From: Lenzites betulinus
Lineage: Eukaryota > Basidiomycota > Agaricomycetes > Polyporales > Polyporaceae
DNA length: 64,000 bases
Assembly (NCBI GenBank): GCA_022264855.1
Contig: JABYQU010000047.1
Location: 1 to 64,000, forward strand
Direction of reading: 5' to 3'
Shown here: positions 55,724-64,000 of the stretch, piece by piece
How the letters are laid out: every line of letters starts with the position of its first letter
Numbering within the stretch: the stretch's first letter is position 1
Position numbers and translations under genes: made by a program
The notes under the pieces: generated by a model
The model's input: only the letters and a program-made list of their open reading frames with translations
Told to the model about the DNA's origin: nothing
The model's database searches: none

Positions 55724-58700
55724 TCACCGCCATGTCGGCCTCGACCCGCCTCCTCCCCGGAAGCTTAGCTCCATGCTCGCGTTCGGGTCGGGGACAGAGG
55801 TCGGTGACGGAGCCTTGGTACTACGCGCCAATGCACTCTGTAGCTGCAGGCGCGCCGACGACACCGCCAGCAACGACATGCGCTTCGGACGCTTAGCAGG
55901 GGACATCGCGATGCGCCGCGGGCCCGACGAGCTTTTCCCCGTCCCGGACGAGCCACCGCCGCCAAGCGACGCACGCCCCTGCGGGGAAAGCTGGGGGATC
56001 ATGCTGGAACGCCGCCGCGGTCGCTCGCTGCGCATGGGTCCGATGTTCGATCGTCTCCGCCCGGCCTTGCTCGAGCCGACGGCCTTGGGGGTAAGCGGCA
56101 CGCGCTTCGCAGGGCTACTGTAGTGGTGTTCGCGCGCCTTGCCCTTCGACGTGTCCGAGCTGCTCGAGTCTTCAGATGGCGAGGAGACGCGGTTCATGTT
56201 GCGGTCGGAGAGCGGGCCCATGCGTCGAGGCGAGCCTTGAGCCGCCGCACGCTCCTCGTCGTCTTCAGCAAGGCTGCCCAGCGTCGAGCCGCGGGATCGT
56301 GACTTGAGGAATCCAGGATCGAGTCGGCTCGCCCTTGGTCGCCGCGGTCCGTTTCCGCGCATGAAGGAAGAGGAAGAGGAGCCCGCCGCCGATGATGATG
56401 AGGCGGAGAAGAGGCTGAGGTCAAGGCTAGTATCCGTCTTCTCGTCTTCCCACTCGCTTTCAGAGCCGGCCAACGAGAGATTGCGCTGAGACGGCTCCGG
56501 GGCTGTGAACACGGTCGGAGTGGTGTCCGCGGGGGTGATGGAGATAACCACAGGCGCGGCCGCGGACCCCTCTCCGCCGTCGTCGATCTCGCCCTGCCCG
56601 GCATAATCACGCCACTGTACTCCCTTCTTCTTTCCCTTGTCTTTGTCAGAAACCCGGCGGTACGGGGCCGCAGACGGGGCGAGACTTGAGCGCAGCGATT
56701 TCCGCGGACTCTTGTGCGACTTGCGTAGCGGCGAGCCCGCGGAGGAGCCGTAGGATGATGACCGCCTCGACAGCTTCGCCTTCACCTGCTGTGACATGAC
56801 TGGGCCCGATACGACGCGCCCCACCCCGAGGGATCCGTAGCCACTGAAGTTACTGAGAGACGACGTGCCTGCTTGTGGACTGGGGGCCGCCGCCGCATAC
56901 GCAGCAATCGAATGCCCGAGAAGAGACTTGAAGGCCGAGTCGTTGCCGTCCGCGACGCCCTTTAGCGATAAGCTGAGACTCTTCGCCGTGGTCTCTAACC
57001 CGCTGCCACCATCCTCGCTGGCCGAGCCTAACGTCTTGCTTGCCTCGTTGAGCATGACCGTACAGCGACCGACGAGACCAACCAGGCTGACGACGGCCTG
57101 CGCTTGTGCGGTAACGGCCTCCCGGAGAGCCTCCTGTCTGGCCTCCGCCTTGATGCGCTCCATCTCCGCCTTCCGCCAACGTGCATCGAGCTTCACGTTC
57201 TCCACAGAAACCTCGTCCAGTCGATCTGACGAGCGGCGTTCCTGCAGCGCACGAAGAGTCGCCTCGAAGAGCGCGCCCGAGTTGTTCGCTCGTTGCATGC
57301 GCACGTTCAACGCGCTCTCCGACTTCAGCACCTGCTCCTCCGGACCCGCGAGTGCCTGCAGCAGAGCCCGTTCCGTCTCGAGGTCAGGCGAAAGCGGAGA
57401 AGACGAGGACGAAGCCTGCGTGTCAAGCTCCGCTAAACGCGCACGGATGACCTTCAGTTTCGCTTCCGCAACCGCAATCTTGCCCGCGCAGCTCGCGCCG
57501 TCCGCGATGCTCGGCTGCATCTGCTGAGCCTTGAGCTGCAGGTCGTTCTTCGCCTTCTCGACCTCCACCATCGCTTCACGACGCCTCCGTTTCTCCGTAT
57601 CCCGCTCGGAATCGCGCTTGCCCGCGAGCTTCTCCTTGAGCTCCGCGACCTCGAGGTTCAGTCGATTGATCGCCTCGACGTATTGTCCGACGTGACGGTC
57701 CACGTTCACGACGTTGCGAGTGATGACCTTTGTCTTGATCCTCGTGGCACGCTCTGCGTAGATCAGGGTGTTGTGGGTGTCGTCGAAGTGGGCGCTCGTG
57801 GGCGCGACGCAGACGATCATCACGGTCTTACAGTTGCCCGCGAGGGAGAATTTGAGCAGTCGGGTGAGTTTGCTGTTTCGGTAGGGAATGTGTCGGAGTG
57901 CGCCGCCGTTTTCGCAGAGCGCATTGATGCAGTTTCCAAGTGCGAGAAGAGACTTGTTGATGTTCGCGCCCTCGACCATCCGCTGACCCATGTTGGTGGT
58001 TGCCGCCGCGCGCTCACTGCCCGCAAGGTCGATGATGGAGAGTGTCGCCATAGTCCGTGACTCTGTCAAGGCTGCTGTCCGTGGGGCCTGAGACACGTGC
58101 ACCTGCAGAACCGCGTGCGAGCGAGAGCTCGTCTCGTTTGCGTGTGTTGGACTCTGTGTGCGGCGCGAGTTGCCCAGCAGTACGATCTCCTTCACCTCGT
58201 CCGCCGTCCGTGGCCTCAGCTCCGTCAGGCCGACGACTTTCACGTTCTTGTCTTCACGGATCTGCAGGCCGCCGCGCGGCGTCGGGGTGCCCGGTTCCGA
58301 GAGGAGGTCACGGATCTCCTCGTTGTAGATTTCCAGGAAGGTGACAGCGACGTCTATGCTGTAGTCGTCTTTGCGATCCTCGATATCCTGGAAGAGATCC
58401 GCCATGGTAAGATAGATGAGTCCGGGATCGGCGTCCGTCCCGCTGATGGTGTGTGTCTTGCCGCACCCGGTGGCCTACATGGGTGCATCGACTACAATTA
58501 GTGTCTCCGCGTAGATGTACCAGGAAACGTGATGCTCACACCATAGGCAAAGATCGTTGTGTTGTACCCGTCTAGCAGGTTGCTCAAAAGTGGCCTCGCG
58601 GTGCCCTGGTATACATCCTGTTGTGTCGCGTCGTGCCGAAACACGCGGTCGAAGATAAACCGCCTGTCCTTGTAGCGCCGCGTCCCCGGAGGTAGAAAGC

Positions 58701-59025
58701 CGCGCTCGACAAACGCACGCGTCTGGTCCTTCTCCTGAGGGTCGAACGTGAGGACGCGGTCGTCCACGATCTCAACAATGTCGCGAAGCGGGGCGGAATT
58801 GGCCACACGGCCGGGAGTAGAGAGCGCTCCGTCTCCTCGGAACATATCATCGTGGACCTGCTGAGGTAGTCGGGCAGCTTCCCATGACGTGGGGGGGCGC
58901 ACGCGCACTGTTCAGCGAAGAAGAGGCCCGTGTGTCAGTAACAGCCCGTGCTTTGAATGAGGTACGGAGGCGAGACAAAGAGCAGAAGGCGTACCTGCAA
59001 CGGAGATGGAACCCGCAGCGGACAT
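55724..59025 (-). CDS. KIP3: Kinesin-8 motor protein
   Basis: Plus-end-directed microtubule motor with depolymerase activity of the Kip3/Klp5/Klp6 class. Three exons (59025-58995, 58907-58540, 58474-55724) give 1049 residues. The N-terminus MSAAGSISVAVRVRPPTSWE starts the motor; a kinesin-8-like insertion precedes RRYKDRRFIFDRVF. P-loop FAYGATGCGKTHTISGT is built across the second intron; switch I NETSSRSHAVLQV; switch II SIIDLAGSERA; then HIPYRNSKLTRLLKFSLAGN. The neck (NRLNLEVAELKEKL) and coiled coils follow, and the C-terminal ~350 residues are Ser/Arg/Pro-rich and probably disordered. The tiny first exon was chosen because it provides the only start that reads directly into VRVRPP. Confidence 0.92.
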
Positions 59026-59689
59026 GGTTGTGGAGGAAAGGAGAGATGTGGGTGGGTTAGTGGTGGTTGCCCAGGGAGGCTGGGTGCGGGTGAGGGGGTG
59101 GCCAGGCGGAGGAGGAAGTGGATGGTCTGTTCAAGTCGCGGTCGCGATCCAAACTCGAGCCAGAACCAAACCAAATCGCCGCGTGCCACTTAAGCGCCGT
59201 CGCGTCCTCCCCTCTCCCACGTGACCGTTTCATTCACGCGCGCTTAATATAAGCGCTTCCCCCCCTGCTCCGAACTCTCCGCCATACTCAGCATACAAAG
59301 TCACTCAGTCCTCGGCCTTCTCCCACTGGTACTACACTTGAAAGCTTGATATGTCGTCATCTCGGCCTAGTCAATATGCGCTTCGCAATCACGCACATAT
59401 AATAGGCATGGCTGAGGAAATGAGGGAATGCAGAATTCAACGTTCAGTGGCATACAACGTGACACGACAAGAATGTCCGTCGCTGATCCGAAACGACAAG
59501 CCCGGGAGATACACAACGCAACACGACACGCAATCCGCGATATACAACTGTTCACAGCATGACAGACGAGACACGGCACCACCACACATAGCAGGCTTGA
59601 AGCAACAGTCGACATAGCGAGTCACATGGGATTTCTCTTCTAATATTCTGTCATTTAGATACGGAAGCCCATCAGCTCGTTTCCGAACT
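59026..59689. other. Intergenic region between KIP3 and F-box-like gene
   Basis: 664 bp containing the KIP3 promoter and the 3' flank of the next gene. A plus-strand ORF of 88 codons (59351-59617) has no homology cue and is not called. Confidence 0.5.
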
Positions 59690-61127
59690 CTACAAGACAG
59701 CGCAAGACGTACGATGGTATGTTTCTCTGTACTCATACTTCAACTTCCCGCTATCCACGACCTTTCTCGGCACTACACTACTCCGTAAAACATCCGCACA
59801 TTTTCCCTTCATGGAGCACGCAGACAGGATCACAACAGTGACTGTCTCCAAGTTCGGAAACAGCGCAATCGCTGTCTCAATTATAGGGACGAGGAGGCGC
59901 ATGATGGGAGCTAGCATTTCGGGGGTCCGATCGACGTATGGTGGACACAACTCAAGCTTCCGAAGGGACCGCGGGGTGGACGCGACCATCGCAGCCAGTG
60001 CCTCATATATCTCGGGACCCGACGCGCTGGTTGCGTCAGTAGAGGTTGGTGCCCACCAGGACATGATGAGTCTCTCGAGGCAGATGCACGATGATAATTT
60101 GAATAGATTTGCGTATACTGTGTAGTATTATGCATGCGTGAGCATACACATGTAGACGTGGGGTCTCAGTGGTTTTACGTACTGACGTCAACGGACCCTC
60201 CCAGGTGAACACGTGTGATATTGGTTACATCTATCCGCAGATCGTGTATGCAGCGGCTATGGAGTTGGAGCATCATGCCTGCAAGCACCAGAGCGTCGTA
60301 ATTCTTCAAAGTGAAGGAGAGCGTTGTCAAGTGTTTCGGGTCAAATCCGCCGTGCGCGAGGGTTGACATTGCCAGGTCGTCCAGCCCTATGACCTCCACA
60401 TACCGGGCGATGGGTCGCGGGGAGCCTAGAGTGGCCAACGAGATCTCGTCGGGGACCTCAAGAAACTCGAGAGTGAAGGGAGAATCCGACCGGCCGTTGA
60501 ACAAGCGGAGCTCGTCCACGTCAAATAGTCCGAGGAAGTCGAAGGGCACGGTGTAGGGCTGTTTAGGTGTCTGGTACAGCGGGCTCAGAAGCGTCAGCCA
60601 GTGAAGTCTGGCACGCCTTGTAGGGAGGGGTGTGTCGCGAGGCCAGCCGGGTATGTGAACCCCTTCGAGCTTCAGGTTGACGCGTGCCTCCTTAGATAGT
60701 TGCATCGCGATATTGTACATCAGAGAAGGACAAAGCGAACTGGGTGTGGGTTGGAGCATATCGGCTGTAACAGCGGCGGAGTCTGCTGGTGCCGCCGTGT
60801 CGGTGACATTATCCACAGCATTCGCTGGTGGGTCCTCTCCAGCGTCATCCCAATCCTCCCCAGCATCATCCCAGTCGATGTTGTCGGCGATCAAACCCCC
60901 ATCGAAGTAATATATGTCTAGAAGGCGAATGGCTTTAGCAAGGTGAGGCCTAGCCTCGAGAAACGCGAGAAATTGGTCGAGCGGTCGATTCAGAACACCC
61001 AGCCGCACGTCCTGGAAAAGCTGTGGTTGAGCAAACGACCTACAGGTGCTAGAGACGAGGGAGCATGCTGCCAAGGCTTCTTTGTCGAGCTGCAAAATAT
61101 CCAGCCCGCTTTGGGTACTCTCTGTTA
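59690..61127 (-). pseudogene. F-box/LRR-like gene, 5' end incomplete
   Basis: Paralogue of the gene at 43038-44360: both share LACSLVSS/CTLVCRAW-like F-box remnants (AACSLVSSTCRSFAQPQLFQDV), GWPRDTPLP, PFDFLGLFDVDELRLF and GLDDLAMSTLAHGGFD. One intron (donor gtacgt near 60185, acceptor acag near 60120) joins to a second exon ending TSCAVL. An Asp/Ala-rich insert (DWDDAGEDWDDAGED) is unique to this copy. The frame opens upstream to about 61185 without any ATG, and the region where the start should be is part of a 112-bp tandem duplication next to LTR-like sequence. Either an unseen upstream exon supplies the start or the gene lost its 5' end. Confidence 0.6.
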
Positions 61128-61340
61128 AGACGATGCCCAGTGGTTCGCTTGTTAGGCTTTCAGCACAGGGACTTAGACGCTTCACACAGAGGGATCGAGG
61201 TTCAGAGGGGAGGTTCGAAGGGCAATAGATAACCTGTTAAGACGATGCCCAGTGGTTCGCTTGTTAGGCTTTCAGCACAGGGACTTAGACGCTTCACACA
61301 GAGGGATCGAGGTTCAGAGGGGAGGTTCAAAGGGCGATAG
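61122..61340. repeat. 112-bp tandem duplication
   Basis: CTGTTAAGACGATGCCCAG... begins at 61122 and again at 61234, each copy ending near AGGTTC(G/A)AAGGGC(A/G)ATAG. Only a few bases differ. Confidence 0.85.
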
Positions 61341-61513
61341 TGTAAGAATGACGGGGTAGGTGCCTTACTGGGCTCCTATCCCTTGGGTACTCTGGTCCGG
61401 GCTCGTAGTTGGGCTCGGCGTACTCGTAGGGATGGTGGAGGGTAGTAAGGACTTGCCCTCCACCAGGCGCCCGAGTTCCGAACACTCGGGACACCGTACG
61501 CGGTGGTATTACA
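61341..61513. repeat. Possible solo LTR (173 bp)
   Basis: Starts TGTAAGAATG and ends GGTGGTATTACA, giving TGTAA...TTACA ends. No matching 5-bp duplication is seen (GATAG left, TACAT right), so it may be truncated or not an LTR. Confidence 0.35.
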
Positions 61514-61530
61514 TACATGCGGCTATCCGC

Positions 61531-62162
61531 TGATGCACTGGACCCTGCTATAACAGCAGGATAGAGGGCGCGGCCGAGAGCCTAGGGGGCGAGGCCGGGC
61601 GTAGTGCGGGGAGGGAAGGATAATGCCTGCGAGTAAGGGCCGGTTTCCCTTCACTGGGCTTCCACGAAACGTCGCAGGTCGCGGTCGTCCTGCTATCGCA
61701 GAGGGAAGGTGGGTACGCGGTCCGCCGGTTCTATCGCAACCGGTCGCAGTGCCAGCGAATTGGTAAGGAGGCGTGGACGGGGCAGTCGCGATGGTCAGAG
61801 GAAGCCGCGATCGCAGTCACAAGTTCACGTCGCAGCTCGCGGTCGCAGTTCGCAGTTCGCGGTCGCAGTCGCAGTCGCAGTCGATACCAGGGCCGGTCTA
61901 TGAGATCTGAGGGGTGGGGATTGCTTGCCTTCTGAAAACTACGAACTACGGAATATATACATGGACGATACCGGGTCGCTCTCCTAAAGTCCGAGATCAG
62001 CCGGTCGCACGGCCAGACTCCTGCTGCGACTACGATCCTCAGGCGCCCGCGACTCAGCCTGGGCGTGCGACGGCTCGCGACGGCTGCGACGGCTGCGCCT
62101 CAGCCTGTTACGCCCGTGCCCAGCTGTACCGTCCCGGCCTCAGCGGACCGCAGGTTGCATCA
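61531..62162 (-). repeat. LTR of element 2 family (copy C)
   Basis: 632 bp, TGATGC...GCATCA, followed by the same TCTCCCCCTCAC purine tract complement as copy A. It is therefore the 3' LTR of a minus-strand element. Confidence 0.8.
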
Positions 62163-62303
62163 TCTCCCCCTCACTGAGATCCCGACCGCCCTCGGTCGGC
62201 CATCGATGCGATCGCGTGATAGACCCTGCGATAAAGGTTACCATTTGCCTGCGGAGGCCCACCTATCCTTTTCGCTCTCTCTCCTATGCGCGGTATTGCC
62301 ACC

Positions 62304-62965
62304 ATGGATAACTTGGTCGAAATCGAGGCCGCATCGGCTCGCCTGCGACAGACTACTATCTCCTTGGCCCGTGCACAGGTCGAAGAGCAGGCGGCCATGA
62401 TGGAGGAGATGGTCGAGACCGGCTATAGCGTCGCAGATTGGGAGGACGCCATCGACCGCTTCCTGTACCGCACGGTACGTCCTATCGGCCATTCTCCTAC
62501 TCTGCGAGCGATGCGATACTGAGTTTGCCTTCCTAGGAGTCGTACTTCTTGATTTCCCTCGGCGATACCGTGATGACGCCCCTCCTTACTCGCGCCCGAG
62601 TGGCCTTGCGCGCCCTGGAACGACACAGCGAGTGCCGCGGCGCGGTCGCAGACTTCGACCGACGACTCTTTACCATGTCGCGCGACCTGGAAGGTGTCTT
62701 CTTAGCTGCCGCCCGCCAGCGCCTGGTCCTTCTACGCTCTCGCTCCTCTGCGATCCACAACGTTCTTGCGATCGCGGGCGCCGACCGGTCCGTGGACATG
62801 GCCCAGTCGCAGGATATCGCGGGCGCGATCGCCCGCCTTCAGTGCGACGTCGCGGCCGCCCAAGACGCCTACCGTGGTGGAGAGCGCACGGTACTGGTCG
62901 ACCGCCCTGAGGAGGCCGGATGGGTCGCAGCCATGGAGGAGGTTGCGACTAATCGTTCGGGTTAG
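62304..62965 (+). CDS. Antisense ORF1, element 2 family (intact copy)
   Basis: Two exons (62304-62474, 62537-62965; gtacgt...cctag intron) give 199 residues. The start ATG lies in GCCACCATGG, 18 bases after another ATG. The product is helical: MDNLVEIEAASARL, VEEQAAMMEEMVETG, ADWEDAIDRFLYR, then ESYFLISLGDTVM, RALERHSECRGAVADFDRRL, MSRDLEGVFLAAAR and WVAAMEEVATNRSG. It may form coiled coils. No known domain. Antisense to the LTR element and about 140 bp from its purine tract; transcription would start in or next to the LTR. Function unknown. Confidence 0.6.
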
Positions 62966-63145
62966 GAAGGAGGGAAGACACCTGGAGGCAGGAGACGAAT
63001 TGCGATGCGTGTAGTCTAGCCCATCGATGGATTAGATGTCTTGCGATCGGTTCCCGATTGCGACCTCGTGTGGCCCGCTCCTTTCTATAAGTCTGCGACC
63101 TGCGATGCGACCAGCCTGGTATCGCACGCCCCAGTACTCCGCGCC

Positions 63146-63749
63146 ATGGATCCCCTTCCTGACCTTGTCCGCGCTATAGACTCTCTCTGCGGCGAACTTG
63201 TCGACCCCGCCCTCTACCAGTTAGAGTCGCAGGTTGCGACCATCGAGGGCGCCCCTTCTTCCGTGGACTCGCCGGATATCCGCCACTGGCACGTCCTTGC
63301 GACGCGTGTCCTGGTCGCCATAGTGCGTATGCTAGCTGCTTCCCAGCGCAGTCATTGACCCGTAGTCGCAGGAAGCCTGTATTGCGATGGGTTGCGACCA
63401 AGCTCTTGTGGATTCCGCGACCGCCCGCGCCCTCTCGGTCCTGCGATCGCAGACTGCGTACCCCGACCTCGGCCCCTGGTTCCTGCGAGAGAGACTTCGG
63501 TACACAGCCGCTCAAGAATGCCTTACTCTCGAAGTGACTCGCGCCCAGCTACGTTTGTTGGTGTCACGGGCCGACGCGGCTCGCGGAGTGGCCAGTCGCG
63601 CGGGCGGAGCCGGGCATACATTGTCTTCTGCTCTTTCCAGCATCCGAGGGGCTTCGGCGCGCGCCTTGCGGGGAACTGAGCGCGCGCTTACCGAATTAGG
63701 GGAGATGGAGGTCGTCGGCCTCGGTGCCGCGGGGGCGGGACTGGACTAG
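63146..63749 (+). CDS. Antisense ORF2, element 2 family (intact copy)
   Basis: Two exons (63146-63322, 63372-63749; gtgcgt...cgcag intron) give 184 residues: MDPLPDLVRAIDSLCGEL, DSPDIRHWHVLATRVLVAI, EACIAMGCDQALVD, YPDLGPWFLRERLRYTAAQE, VTRAQLRLLVSRADAARG, ending LGEMEVVGLGAAGAGLD. Mostly helical, no recognised domain. The upstream spacer (62966-63145) has no other ORF. It keeps frame where copy A is broken, which supports real coding. Confidence 0.6.
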
Positions 63750-64000
63750 TCAGGGGAGGCGGGCCGCCCGAAACGGAGGAGCAGGGAAGCCCGGCGCGGC
63801 CGCCGCTTGGCGCTATGGTGTATTTCTGGCGTGCCAATCCTAGCTCTGGCATTTGCGACCCATTGCGATCGGGGCACGATCTGGTGGGAACGCGTCGCGC
63901 GCTCCGCTGCGCTCTGAATGTACCCGCGTAGCGCCTGTTCGACTGGGTCGCGGCGCGTCAGCGCTAAGTCTCTGTGCGCTGGAAATTTGCTTCCGCGATG
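63750..64000. other. Spacer before antisense ORF3 (copy C, end of window)
   Basis: Matches 4780-5030 of copy A. The ORF3 start would lie just beyond the window edge. Confidence 0.6.

Larger units (their letters stand above)
61531..64000 (-). mobile_element. Second copy of element 2, 3' part (copy C, runs off window)
   Basis: LTR (61531-62162), purine tract and antisense ORFs 1 and 2 in the same order as 2566-5030, with only scattered differences. It continues past the right edge. Here both ORFs are open. Confidence 0.85.

Noticed and set aside
59351..59617. Small plus-strand ORF between KIP3 and the F-box-like gene
   Set aside because: 88 codons, no homology cue, unusual composition; not supported.

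Overview
The window looks like nuclear DNA of a basidiomycete fungus, probably an Agaricomycete: many short introns of about 45-60 bp with gtNNgt donors, ctaac/ctgac branch points and cag/tag acceptors; housekeeping genes of fungal type; and mobile elements typical of mushrooms (KDZ transposon with a TET/JBP cargo gene, MULE with SWIM finger, chromodomain Ty3/gypsy element). Order or genus cannot be read from the sequence.

1-38.4 kb is a nested transposon block. An LTR element (LTR 960-1829, gag on the minus strand running off the left edge) sits in an older Ty3/gypsy pol fragment (1830-2565). Next comes a large LTR element, 2566-24647, with direct LTRs (2566-3200 and 24016-24647), a polypurine tract beside the left LTR and a primer-binding site beside the right LTR. 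Its sense strand (minus) encodes Gag only. In the place expected for pol it carries three spliced ORFs on the opposite strand. A second copy of the LTR and of the first two antisense ORFs lies at 61531-64000 and keeps them open. This large element was itself hit twice: by a 12.6-kb KDZ transposon (7012-19566) at the tail-to-tail end of gag and antisense ORF3, and by a 2.7-kb foldback element (19862-22565) inside gag. The KDZ element appears complete: ~400-bp terminal inverted repeats, a nine-exon transposase, a TET/JBP-type 2-oxoglutarate/Fe(II) dioxygenase, a small ORF, a protein with two RNase H1-N (viroplasmin)-like domains, and a large low-complexity cargo gene.

To the right lie a 5'-truncated MULE transposase gene (24648-27564) and a chromodomain Ty3/gypsy element (27871-38359) that lacks its 5' LTR, has an extra ORF at its 3' end, and is split in the RNase H region by a 1.9-kb short-TIR element carrying a piece of a host gene (C-terminal part of a Pls/PosA-like adenylating synthetase).

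38.6-61.1 kb is ordinary gene-dense chromosome: mitochondrial APH-fold protein AIM9 (+), dihydroorotase URA4 (-), an F-box/LRR-like gene with a nonsense codon (+), cytosolic Phe-tRNA synthetase beta FRS1 (+), cactin (-), mitochondrial ClpX MCX1 (+), Ran-binding protein YRB1 (-), p24 cargo receptor EMP24 (+), kinesin-8 KIP3 (-), and a second, 5'-incomplete F-box-like gene (-). These work in unrelated cellular processes; head-to-head pairs (cactin/MCX1, YRB1/EMP24) share short promoter regions. No tRNA, rRNA or CRISPR was seen.
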